Of a stretch of DNA of 64,000 bases, positions 25,615 through 33,436 are shown one piece after another. A program made the position numbers and the translations under genes. This DNA comes from Planctomycetota bacterium (lineage in GTDB: Bacteria; Planctomycetota; UBA1135; UBA2386). The notes under the pieces are model-generated. The model was not told the origin of the DNA. It worked only from the letters and a program-made list of their open reading frames with translations, and did no database searches. Each line of letters begins with the position of its first letter. The stretch's first letter is position 1. Location of the stretch: NCBI GenBank assembly GCA_016716265.1, contig JADJWQ010000001.1, forward strand, positions 868,001 through 932,000, given 5' to 3'.

Positions 25615-27326
25615 CAGCGACCTCCGATGGGCGGCGGGGTGCGCATCCCGTCGCTGTTCCAGTTCTGCAGGATCGACAGCGCCGAGGTGGCCTCGTCGAC
25701 CGGTAGCGACCGCAATGCGAGCTCCTCCAGCAGGTCGGAGCGCAGGACCGCCGAATCGGCGTCGGTCGGGTCGAGGGCCAGGGCACGCTCCACCGCTCCC
25801 AACGCCCGCAACGGCTCGCCGCGGGCGCGCAGCACCTCCGCATCGGCGCGGCTGCCGCGGGCGAGGACCGGCCGGATGTAGGGCGACAGGGAATCCCAGT
25901 GGCTCCCGCGCACCGCCTCGAAGCGACGGCGCACCTCCTCGGCCCGGGCACTGGCGTCGACCGGATCCAGGATGTGGGGCGTCAGCAGGATGACCAGCTC
26001 GCGTCGACCGACCGTCTCCTGGGTGCGGCCGAACAGCCAGCCGACCAGCGGCAGGCTACCGAGCAGCGGAATCTGGCTCCGCACGGTCGAGACCGACTCG
26101 TTGATCAGGCCGCCGAGGATCAGGGTCTGCCCGTCGCGCATCAGGATGCGCGTGGTGATCTCGGTCGTGCTCTCCGAGGGGATGCCGGATGCCGGGTCGA
26201 CGACGCCGGTGCTGTTCTGCGGGTGGACCTCCATCCGGATCCAGCCGTCGTCGCCGACGAAGGGCCGGAACACCAGCTGGGTGCCGGTGTCCAGGAAGTG
26301 CACCTCCTCGATCGTGCTGGTCTGGTTCTGCACCAGGGTCCGGTAGCCGAGCCGGCCACCGACGATGATCTCGGCCTGCTGGCCGTTCAGTGCGATCACC
26401 CGCGGATTGCTGACGATCGTGGCGTTGGTGGTCTCTTCCAATGCCTCGACGAACGCCGCGACGTTGTTCTGGATGAAGCCGATCGACAGGCCCTTGCCGG
26501 TCGGTCCGTTCGTGAAGCCGAAGGTCCGGCCGCTGATCAGCAGATCGTCGAGGACGCCACCACCGACCGAGTAGCTGCCCAGCCGGGTCAAGTCCGTGAC
26601 GACGCCGGCCTGGTTGAAGTCGATTCCACCGAGCACGTTGAAGTCGATGCCGAGGCGATTGTCCTCGCCGAGGTCGATGCTGAGGATCGTGGCCTCGAGC
26701 AGGACCTGCTGCGGAGGTCGGTCGAGTTCGGCAAGGGTCCTGGCGATCGCCGTCACCCGGCTGCCGTGGTCGCGGACGACGATGGCCTGGCGCTGGCCGC
26801 TCGATCCAGCGTCGTCGATGGCGCCCGACGAGGTCGCAGTGCCGGCCTGCTGGCTGCCAGGCGCGACGAAGGTCAGCTGGCCGTCGCCGGACAGCAGCGG
26901 CTGCAGCAGCTGCCGGGCCTCGGTGCCGGTGAGGTGGTTCAGGCTCAGGACACGCGTCTCGATCGCGTCCATCTCCTGGAGCGCCGCTTGCTGCTCGGCG
27001 AGGGTCATGACCCGGTAGAACCCGTCCTCATGGACGAAGCCGAGGCCCTGCGTCGCGAGGATCTGGCGCATCGCCTCCCGCAGCGGGACGTCGTACAGGT
27101 TGATCGACACGCGCCCCTTGACCTGGTCGCCGGTCACGAGGTTCAGGCGGTGCTGGACCGCCAGGGCCCGCAGCAGATTGCCGAGGTCCTCGTCCTGGAC
27201 GTTCAACGTGATCAGCGGGTCCGCCTCCTGCCCGGTGGCTGAACCGGCCGGCGAGAGAATCGCGGCGACGACGACCAGCATCCGGAGACATCGGTGAGGG
27301 TCCGTCACGAGGGGGCTCCTGGTCAT
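25614..27326 (-). CDS. Type IV pilus/type II secretion secretin (PilQ/GspD family)
   Basis: This 570-residue outer-membrane channel protein has a signal peptide (LRMLVVVAAILSPAGSATG) and an STN-like N0 domain (about 35-105, including HRLNLVTGDQVKGRVSINLY). It has one N-domain rich in Gln/Ser, then the secretin core (about 215-490) with the family signature VPLLGDIP-like IPLLGSLPLVGWLFG and LVILLTPHIL. A C-terminal tail (about 500-570) contains a short TPR-like stretch. The ATG at 27326 overlaps the pilP-like gene (ATGA). It is shorter than many PilQ proteins and lacks AMIN domains. Confidence 0.92.
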   Translation of the reverse strand: MTRSPLVTDPHRCLRMLVVVAAILSPAGSATGQEADPLITLNVQDEDLGNLLRALAVQHRLNLVTGDQVKGRVSINLYDVPLREAMRQILATQGLGFVHEDGFYRVMTLAEQQAALQEMDAIETRVLSLNHLTGTEARQLLQPLLSGDGQLTFVAPGSQQAGTATSSGAIDDAGSSGQRQAIVVRDHGSRVTAIARTLAELDRPPQQVLLEATILSIDLGEDNRLGIDFNVLGGIDFNQAGVVTDLTRLGSYSVGGGVLDDLLISGRTFGFTNGPTGKGLSIGFIQNNVAAFVEALEETTNATIVSNPRVIALNGQQAEIIVGGRLGYRTLVQNQTSTIEEVHFLDTGTQLVFRPFVGDDGWIRMEVHPQNSTGVVDPASGIPSESTTEITTRILMRDGQTLILGGLINESVSTVRSQIPLLGSLPLVGWLFGRTQETVGRRELVILLTPHILDPVDASARAEEVRRRFEAVRGSHWDSLSPYIRPVLARGSRADAEVLRARGEPLRALGAVERALALDPTDADSAVLRSDLLEELALRSLPVDEATSALSILQNWNSDGMRTPPPIGGR

Positions 27327-27922
27327 CGGTTTCCTCCGAACGCGGGCGCCGGCAGGGTCGCGCTGCAGATCCGATCGCCGTCGCGGAACAACACCCGTCG
27401 CTCTTCGATGGCGATCACCACGAGTCCTTCGACTTCGTCTCCCTGTCGGCAGACGCGCCCGCCGATCACCGCGATCGGCGGCTGCGTCCGGCTCAGGACG
27501 ATGCTGCTGGGTATCGGAATGCGGGAGGCGGGAGCTGCGACAATGGGCTCCACGGAATGCTCGACCGGGGCGAACGGATCCCGGCGGGTGCCCTCCGACC
27601 ACCGCGGACGGAACGGTGCGATCAGGCCGCCCAGACGGGGCGCGAGCTCGGCGGTGGGCAATGTCCAGAGGCCGGCTGTCGGAATCGGTAGCGACGCAGC
27701 GGTCTCGCCCAGCGGCGCGGCCGGCGGCACGTACGCGGGCGCGGCGGCTGCGGCCAGCGGCACGGGCGCGCGCATGGCGATCACCGCCGGCGGCTCGGAG
27801 TGCGATGCGTCCGTCAGAATCGGGATCCACACCGCCACCAGCACCGGCAACAGCGCAATCAGCAGCAGGTGACGACCGGCGGGACGGCGCCGGCCGGGAG
27901 CAGCATCCGGTCTCGCGCTCAT
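27323..27922 (-). CDS. PilP/GspC-like pilus assembly protein
   Basis: This is a 199-residue protein with one N-terminal membrane segment (LLLIALLPVLVAVWIPIL, about 19-36) and an Ala/Pro-rich periplasmic linker. Its C-terminal beta domain (about 150-195) has IAVIGGRVCRQGDEVEGLVV and VLFRDGDRI, the pattern of PilP/GspC homology regions that contact the secretin. Gene order (M, N, O, this gene, secretin) and 4-base overlaps on both sides support the call. Sequence similarity alone is weak. Confidence 0.78.
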   Translation of the reverse strand: MSARPDAAPGRRRPAGRHLLLIALLPVLVAVWIPILTDASHSEPPAVIAMRAPVPLAAAAAPAYVPPAAPLGETAASLPIPTAGLWTLPTAELAPRLGGLIAPFRPRWSEGTRRDPFAPVEHSVEPIVAAPASRIPIPSSIVLSRTQPPIAVIGGRVCRQGDEVEGLVVIAIEERRVLFRDGDRICSATLPAPAFGGNR

Positions 27923-28437
27923 TGATCCGAGCTCCAGGTGCGCAGAACGGTCAACTCGGCGCGCACCCGATCGGGGCCACCGCGACGCACGTCGAGATCG
28001 GTGACGCGGGTCGGCAGCGGCGCGTTCTCGAGCGCCTCGATGGCGGCGAACAGGCTCGCGAATCGACCGACGACCGTGAACCGCAGCCGTTCACCCGGCA
28101 GACCGCGGCCGCTTCCGCCGGGTAGTACGGTCGCCCGCTCGACGTCCAGACCGGCGCGCTCCAGTTCGGTGGAGGTGACGAACAGCGGTGGTGTCGACAC
28201 CGGGTCGAAGGCCATCCTCGGCTGCAGGCGGGCGTGCCAGCCGGTCAGCTCGGCGACGCGTTCATCCAGGAGCCGGGTCGCCTGCTGCCGTCGCTCGACG
28301 GCCTCCACGCGGGAGTAGGCGGCCTCCGTCTGCTGCCGCAGGTAGTCGATCTCGCTCAGGTGCAGCCGGCCCAGCAGCCCGTAGTAGGCACCGGCCAGAC
28401 TCCCCAGCAGCGCCAGCGTCGAGACGTACTGCTTCAT
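27919..28437 (-). CDS. PilO/GspM-like pilus assembly protein
   Basis: This 172-residue protein has one N-terminal membrane helix (about 5-22), a coiled-coil segment (about 28-65, Arg/Glu/Gln-rich) and a C-terminal ferredoxin-like domain with GERLRFTVVGRFASLFAAIE. This is the PilO fold plan. PilO pairs with PilN in the inner membrane and links to PilP. It overlaps both neighbours by 4 bases. Confidence 0.8.
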   Translation of the reverse strand: MKQYVSTLALLGSLAGAYYGLLGRLHLSEIDYLRQQTEAAYSRVEAVERRQQATRLLDERVAELTGWHARLQPRMAFDPVSTPPLFVTSTELERAGLDVERATVLPGGSGRGLPGERLRFTVVGRFASLFAAIEALENAPLPTRVTDLDVRRGGPDRVRAELTVLRTWSSDQ

Positions 28438-28991
28438 CGCGATCCCTCCGTCGGGTCGCCGGTCGCGAGGCGGAACACCAGCGAGCCGCCGACCTGGCCG
28501 AGATCCGTGTTGCGGCACTGCAATGGCGGCAGAACGGAACTCGCCCGCAGGATGGCCTGGTAGCGCGAGAAGGCGTCGATCACGTCGCAGCTCGCGTCGA
28601 TCTGCAGCGTCGGCGGCCCGGTGGGATCGAGGTGGCAGTTCACCTGCTGCAGCACGATCTCCTCCGGCTGGGTCGCGAGCACCTCGTCGAGGACGGCGAT
28701 CATGCGTGGTGCTGCCAACGCGTTGAGCCAGGCGTCGAGAGTGCGCTGGAGCCTGACGGCCTGCTCGGCTAGCTGTCGGGACTCGAAGCCCCGGCGTTCG
28801 CCCAGCTCGGCGTTCTCTTCCGCGAGGCGCACGATTTCCTGCAGACCGCGGATCCGGAAGCGGAACATGAGGTCGGTGAGGACCAGGCCGAGCACGATCG
28901 GGATCGCCATCAAGAGTCGTTGGCGACGTGCACGCCGGCGCGCGAGGCGTTCCCGGTACCAGGGCGGCAGGAAGTCGATCGCGGTGCTCAC
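28434..28991 (-). CDS. PilN/GspL-like pilus assembly protein
   Basis: This is a 185-residue protein. The N-terminus IDFLPPWYRERLARRRARR resembles the PilN motif (INLLPxR) that binds PilM. A membrane helix follows (about 28-44), then a coiled coil and a small periplasmic domain. The start is a GTG that overlaps the pilM stop. It sits between pilM and pilO in the standard order. Confidence 0.82.
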   Translation of the reverse strand: MSTAIDFLPPWYRERLARRRARRQRLLMAIPIVLGLVLTDLMFRFRIRGLQEIVRLAEENAELGERRGFESRQLAEQAVRLQRTLDAWLNALAAPRMIAVLDEVLATQPEEIVLQQVNCHLDPTGPPTLQIDASCDVIDAFSRYQAILRASSVLPPLQCRNTDLGQVGGSLVFRLATGDPTEGSR

Positions 28992-30013
28992 CTAGAGACC
29001 TCCCGAATGGCCAATCCGACCGCCGTCGCCCAGGTAGCGGAGCCGAGCCCCGCCCGATGCGGAGGCGCCGGCAAACCCAGAGCGGCGAACGGATCGGCCA
29101 GCTCACAGGTGATGCCGATGCGGCGGCCCAGATGTGCCACCAGGCCAGGCAATCCTGCGAGGCCGCCGGCGACCCGCACCTTCGTGACCGCGCGGCCCTG
29201 GAACAGGGAACCGCAATAACGCACGCAGTCCGCGACGCGCCCGAGGATCCGATCGAGCGGCTCGGCGAGCGCCCCGACCACGGCATGCTGCACCTCGAGC
29301 CCCGCGTCGTCGACAGCGCGCCCCAGGTCGAGCAGCGAGTCCAGGTCGAGGTGCAGGTGTCGGTCGAGCGCCGTCAGGAGATCCTCGCTGCCGATCCGCA
29401 CCATGCGCATCAGCACCGGCACGCCGGACCGGACGATCGTGATCCGCGTGGTGGCAGAACCGATGTCGAGCAGCAGGAAGCTGGCGTTGCTCTGCGCAGA
29501 CTGGAACGGTCGCGCCTGCGCGCTGGTCTCCAGCTCGATGGCCTCCGGGACCAACCCCAGCGCTTCGGTGATCGCGATCAGCTCTCCGACCGCCTCGGCG
29601 CCCGCCAGACAACAGAGGAACTCGGACAGCTGCTGGCCATGGTCGAGCAGCTCGGCGACCGGGATCGCGCAGAGGCTGTGTTCACCGGCCCCCGGCAGCT
29701 GCTCGCGCACCTCACGGGCGAGGTGCTCACCCGCGTGCTCGGCGTCGTCTCGCGCGATGCGCACGTGCCGGACCGTGACGTCGGTGAGCCGCAGCGCTAC
29801 CGCGGCGCCGCGACCACGGAACGGGGCGGACGTCAACGCGCGGCCGGCAGCATCGACCAGCCGCTGGCGGCGGGACTCGACAGGGCCGGGCGCGACCGTG
29901 GCCTCACGCGCGGCACGCAAGCGCAGGTGCTTGCCGCTTCGTTCCAGCTGCACGGCCTTGACGGCATGGTCGCCGAAGTCCAGCGCGATCAGGCTGCGCC
30001 GGGAGTGGCTCAC
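28988..30013 (-). CDS. pilM: PilM-like actin-fold pilus assembly protein
   Basis: This 341-residue cytoplasmic protein has the actin/FtsA-type fold of PilM: phosphate-1 motif LIALDFGDHAVKAVQLE near the N-terminus, a second nucleotide motif FLLLDIGSATTRITIV (about 175-190) and an adenosine motif VAGGLAGLPGLVAHL (about 290). It binds ATP and the N-terminal tail of PilN. The start is a GTG at 30013, 8 bases after the pilin stop, and its end overlaps pilN by 4 bases. Confidence 0.88.
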   Translation of the reverse strand: MSHSRRSLIALDFGDHAVKAVQLERSGKHLRLRAAREATVAPGPVESRRQRLVDAAGRALTSAPFRGRGAAVALRLTDVTVRHVRIARDDAEHAGEHLAREVREQLPGAGEHSLCAIPVAELLDHGQQLSEFLCCLAGAEAVGELIAITEALGLVPEAIELETSAQARPFQSAQSNASFLLLDIGSATTRITIVRSGVPVLMRMVRIGSEDLLTALDRHLHLDLDSLLDLGRAVDDAGLEVQHAVVGALAEPLDRILGRVADCVRYCGSLFQGRAVTKVRVAGGLAGLPGLVAHLGRRIGITCELADPFAALGLPAPPHRAGLGSATWATAVGLAIREVSR

Positions 30014-30021
30014 GGCGCGGC

Positions 30022-30528
30022 CTAGTAGTCGTAGTAGTTCTGGCCAGCCGGAGACCGGCCGGTCGAGTTCGCGCGGATCTTGCCGATCTGCGGCTGGTAG
30101 ATCCAACCGGTGCTGTCGTCCGCCGCGGGGAACGCAGCGCCATCCGCCACCACGGTCACTGTATTGAGACCGTTCACCGGATTGGCGGGCAGCTGCTCCT
30201 TGATGTAGGGTCCGAGCGTGAACCCCGCTGTGCCGAGTGCCGCAGTCGAGCCGTCCGGCTTGCTGGCCTGGAGCAACTGATTGCTCGTGGCCGCCGCCGT
30301 CGGTGCGCCGCCGCCCGACGGGTAGCCGGGATACTTGCCGAGGTGCTGCATCTTGTAGTATTCCATCGCGTTGCGCAGCACGGACAGGTTCGACTGCAGG
30401 CTGGAAGTACGCGCGTCCTCGGTACTGTTGGTGAACTGTGGGATCGCGACCGCGGCGATGATGCCGAGGATCACGACCACGATGAGCAGTTCGACCAGGG
30501 TGAAGGCGCTCTCGGGCGTTCGCTTCAT
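30022..30528 (-). CDS. Major pilin/pseudopilin (GspG/PilA-like)
   Basis: This 168-residue prepilin begins MKRTPESA followed by FTLVELLIVVVILGIIAAVA, so the mature N-terminus has Phe +1 and Glu +5. The residue before cleavage is Ala, not the usual Gly. The long N-terminal helix continues into a GspG-like head (ARTSSLQSNLSVLRNAMEYY and GKYPGYP). Position, Tyr-rich C-terminus and size suggest the main fibre subunit. The ATG at 30528 is chosen because it gives a short leader; a frame upstream would add about 16 charged residues. Confidence 0.9.
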   Translation of the reverse strand: MKRTPESAFTLVELLIVVVILGIIAAVAIPQFTNSTEDARTSSLQSNLSVLRNAMEYYKMQHLGKYPGYPSGGGAPTAAATSNQLLQASKPDGSTAALGTAGFTLGPYIKEQLPANPVNGLNTVTVVADGAAFPAADDSTGWIYQPQIGKIRANSTGRSPAGQNYYDY

Positions 30529-30607
30529 GTTGGTTTCCGATGCCCGCTCGGGACACCGCTTCTTCGTCCACCGCACGTCCCACGCTTGAGTCGCCGTGGG
30601 GCGGCGG

Positions 30608-31129
30608 CTACGGAGCGGTGATCACGATCCGGCCGGTTCCGCCCTGGACCCGCACCCGCAGCCAGCCTCCTGCCAGGGAGAGCTCCGCCAGACCCCCGAC
30701 GCGAGCGGAACCGTCCGGATCGAAGATCACGTCCTTGCCGCCCGCGAAGTCCACCGTGCCGAGCACGGCCGGAGCCAGTCCGGCCTCGCCGTTGGTGCGC
30801 GCCTCGAGCAGCCGACCGACGTCGGCAGCGGTCAGGTCGGTCCGGGCGCGCAGAGCGCTCTCGGCGGCGCGCGGAGTCTGCCCATCCGCCAGGACGAACC
30901 AGTAGCGGTTCTGACCGGGGTCGAATCGCACCCCCAGCGGCTCGGCGGTGTCGATGGCGAGCCCGCGAGCCTCCTGCAGGTCGGCTTCGACCGCCCGTGC
31001 CGCTGCATCCAGGACCAGGTCGTCGGACCGCAGGGCGGGTATGGCGACCGCCGCGAGGATGCCGAGGATCGTGACGACCAGCAGCAGGTCGATGAGTCCG
31101 AAACCGGCGGCTCGCGCATCCGGTTTCAC
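30608..31129 (-). CDS. GspH-like minor pseudopilin
   Basis: This 173-residue protein starts at a GTG overlapping the upstream gene (GTGA). The leader VKPDARAAG is cleaved before FGLIDLLLVVTILGILAAVA. The +5 residue is Asp where nearly all pseudopilins have Glu. The head (DGQTPRAAESALRA, GGWLRVRVQGGTGRIVI) has the beta-rich GspH/FimT character. It lies 79 bases upstream of the pilin gene. Confidence 0.85.
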   Translation of the reverse strand: MKPDARAAGFGLIDLLLVVTILGILAAVAIPALRSDDLVLDAAARAVEADLQEARGLAIDTAEPLGVRFDPGQNRYWFVLADGQTPRAAESALRARTDLTAADVGRLLEARTNGEAGLAPAVLGTVDFAGGKDVIFDPDGSARVGGLAELSLAGGWLRVRVQGGTGRIVITAP

Positions 31130-32313
31130 GTGCCGCCTCCCACCCAGCGGATCGCGGTACGCCAGGGCGTGAGATCCGGACCGAGGGGCAGGTCCGGCTG
31201 CCAGCCGTCGGGTCTGGTGAAGCTCGCCGAGTCCACCACCGCATAGGTGCCGCGGAACACGACCGCACCCGTATGCTGCAGGTTTCCCACGACGAGGCAG
31301 CCACATATCAGGATCAGCCCGCTGGTCCTCGCAACGGCGCTCCCGTTCGGCAGGGACAGCTGACAGCCGGGTGCCAGGATGCACAGGTTGCCCGTACGGG
31401 CGGTGCCGCCGTTGATCACGGTATTGCCCTTCAAATACAGGGCGGGCAACAGACTGACGGCGAGCGAATTGCTCAGGCTCGCGGTCGACGGGATGGTCGG
31501 AGAATGCACGACCACGCAGCCATTGATGGTGCAATCTTCGAACGTGAAGCGGCCGCTCGCGCCGGTGGCGTCGATCACCACGATCCCCTCGTAGGTGGAG
31601 CGTCGTATGGTCTGCCCGCTGCCCCAGGTCAGGTGATGAACCGGCGTCGTGTCCCCGACCATCGTCAGGAACCGGGCGGTGTCGTAGGTCGGCTCGGTCA
31701 GCGGAGCGATACCGTTGTTGTCGTGGCCACCGCCGCTGTATGTGATGACCTGCCAGGCCGGGATCGGTCCCGAGTACACGCGATCCAGATCGCCGCCCAG
31801 GGTCACGGGACAACCGCTGACGGAGAAGATCGAACCGTTCGGTTCACCGATGTAGAGCGAACCGCCGGAGACGGCCAGCGGTGCATACAGCTGCGCGAGG
31901 CCTCTGTAGTTGGCGAGGGCGTACTTCCAGGGCAGCAAAGTGGATCCGACGTGCGCACGGACGGTGACCTCCGTCCCCAGGCAGCTGCCGCGAGCGACCA
32001 CGTTCGGATCGTCGCCGGTCGTGACCGTCACCTGCACCGACCGGTCCGGCCCCAGCACCGCGTCGATCGTCTCCGACGCGAGACCGCTGGTCGCGATACG
32101 GGCGGCAGCCAGCTCCACGCCGGAGCGGGCCGCGCGCTCCGCGCGGGTGAGCGCCTCGACGTTGCTCCGGGCTCGCAACGCGCTGCGGACGGAGTGGCCC
32201 AGGCTGGCGGCGAGTGTGGCGAACACTGCGGTCAGCACCAGCACGGCGAGCAGCACGACGCCGCGTTCGCGCGCGGCGCGGGAGCAGCGGTACGGACTGC
32301 GGCGGGCGGACAT
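31126..32313 (-). CDS. PilX/GspK-like protein with long C-terminal passenger
   Basis: This is a 395-residue protein. The N-terminus ERGVVLLAVLVLTAVFATLA and the following RAERAARSGVELAAARI are typical of PilX/GspK proteins, which lack Glu +5 and sit at the pilus tip. The remaining ~280 residues are unusual: many short beta-strand motifs (GGSLYIGEPNGSIF, FEDCTINGCVVV, NTVINGGTARTGNLCILAPG) that look like a right-handed beta-helix and contain several Cys. It is the first gene of the operon; its promoter must lie in 32314-32416. Confidence 0.78.
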   Translation of the reverse strand: MSARRSPYRCSRAARERGVVLLAVLVLTAVFATLAASLGHSVRSALRARSNVEALTRAERAARSGVELAAARIATSGLASETIDAVLGPDRSVQVTVTTGDDPNVVARGSCLGTEVTVRAHVGSTLLPWKYALANYRGLAQLYAPLAVSGGSLYIGEPNGSIFSVSGCPVTLGGDLDRVYSGPIPAWQVITYSGGGHDNNGIAPLTEPTYDTARFLTMVGDTTPVHHLTWGSGQTIRRSTYEGIVVIDATGASGRFTFEDCTINGCVVVHSPTIPSTASLSNSLAVSLLPALYLKGNTVINGGTARTGNLCILAPGCQLSLPNGSAVARTSGLILICGCLVVGNLQHTGAVVFRGTYAVVDSASFTRPDGWQPDLPLGPDLTPWRTAIRWVGGGT

Positions 32314-32416
32314 CCGACCGGTTCATCGGCAGCGCCGGGCCCGGTCCGTGAGGGCGGCGCCGCCCGCGGGCCCGACCGCACCGCGGCGACGAGCCCGTCC
32401 GACCGGCCGGGGCGCG

Positions 32417-33436
32417 TCACGCCGGCGGCGCTGCCGCGCGCAGCTCGGCCGCCTTGTCCTCCGGGCAGGTGTCGCTGAGGAACGATCCGCCCCCGATCTC
32501 GGGCCCGGCCAGGTACTTCAACAGCCCCGGCCGGCGCAGCGGCGGGTGCAGCTCGACGTGGAAACCGAACGCGGCGTGGTCGCGACCGTCGGTCGGCGCC
32601 TGGTGCAGCGCCATCACGTACGGGAACGGCATGTCGAACAGCCGGTCGAACCGCTGCAGCGTCGCGCGCAGAACGCGGGCGAGCGCGAGCCGCTCCACGT
32701 CGTCGAGCGCGGCGATCGACGCGACGCTGCGGCGCGGGCCGACGAACGTCTCGTAGGCGTAACGCGCGAAGTACGGCACGAACGCGAGCGCGTCGGCCTC
32801 GACATCGAGCAGCCGGCGGCCGTCGTCGAGCTCGGTGCGCACGCAGTCGTCCCACAGCGTCCGCCCGTGTGCAGCGAGGTGCTCGTCGCAATGTGCGACC
32901 TCGTTCTCGATCGTCTTGAACACGAAGTTGGTCGCGTAGATCTGGCAATGCGGGTGCGGATTGCTGACACCGACCACCTCGCCGTTGTTCTCGAACACCA
33001 GCACGTGGCGCACCGCGGGCCGCGCGCCCAGCTCGCGGTATTGCTGCTGCCAGCACGCGAGCAGCGCATCGACCGCGGCGACGTCGAGCGACGCGAGCCG
33101 CAGGTCGTGCCGCGGGTGGTAGCAGACGACGCGCGCGAGGCCGTCGGCACGGCGATTCCGGTAGCTGCCGGGGGCGGGCTGCAGCTCCGCTGGCGCGTCC
33201 GGCCCGACGCAGGGGTGGTCGTTGTCGAACGCGAACACTCCGGCGTAGTCGGGGTTCCGCACGCCGCTCGAGCGACGATTGCCCGGGCAGAACGTGCATC
33301 GAGGGTCGTACGCCGGCAGCGCGGGGCCGCCGTGGCGCACCGTCTCGCCGATCCACGGCCGGCGGTCGCGATGGGCGGCGATCACGACCCACTCGCGGCG
33401 GAACGGGTGCCAGCGCTGCTCCCAGACCCCGCTCAC
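32417..33436 (-). CDS. galT: Galactose-1-phosphate uridylyltransferase family protein
   Basis: This 339-residue enzyme has the GalT HIT-fold motifs. The zinc-site region CTFCPGN is near residue 45. The catalytic motif is NPHPHCQIY (about 160), where the second His forms the uridylyl intermediate, and late histidines lie in GFHVELHPP. It would exchange UMP between UDP-glucose and a sugar 1-phosphate. The GTG start overlaps the stop of the upstream sugar kinase (GTGA), so the two work on the same sugar. Galactose is the default substrate; the kinase raises the possibility of arabinose. Confidence 0.92.
   Translation of the reverse strand: MSGVWEQRWHPFRREWVVIAAHRDRRPWIGETVRHGGPALPAYDPRCTFCPGNRRSSGVRNPDYAGVFAFDNDHPCVGPDAPAELQPAPGSYRNRRADGLARVVCYHPRHDLRLASLDVAAVDALLACWQQQYRELGARPAVRHVLVFENNGEVVGVSNPHPHCQIYATNFVFKTIENEVAHCDEHLAAHGRTLWDDCVRTELDDGRRLLDVEADALAFVPYFARYAYETFVGPRRSVASIAALDDVERLALARVLRATLQRFDRLFDMPFPYVMALHQAPTDGRDHAAFGFHVELHPPLRRPGLLKYLAGPEIGGGSFLSDTCPEDKAAELRAAAPPA

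Noticed and set aside
32352..32365. Palindrome GGGCGGCGCCGCCC as a terminator of the gal genes or promoter element
   Set aside because: Short, no loop of useful size, and such GC palindromes occur by chance here; it lies before the pilus operon and after galT without other support.
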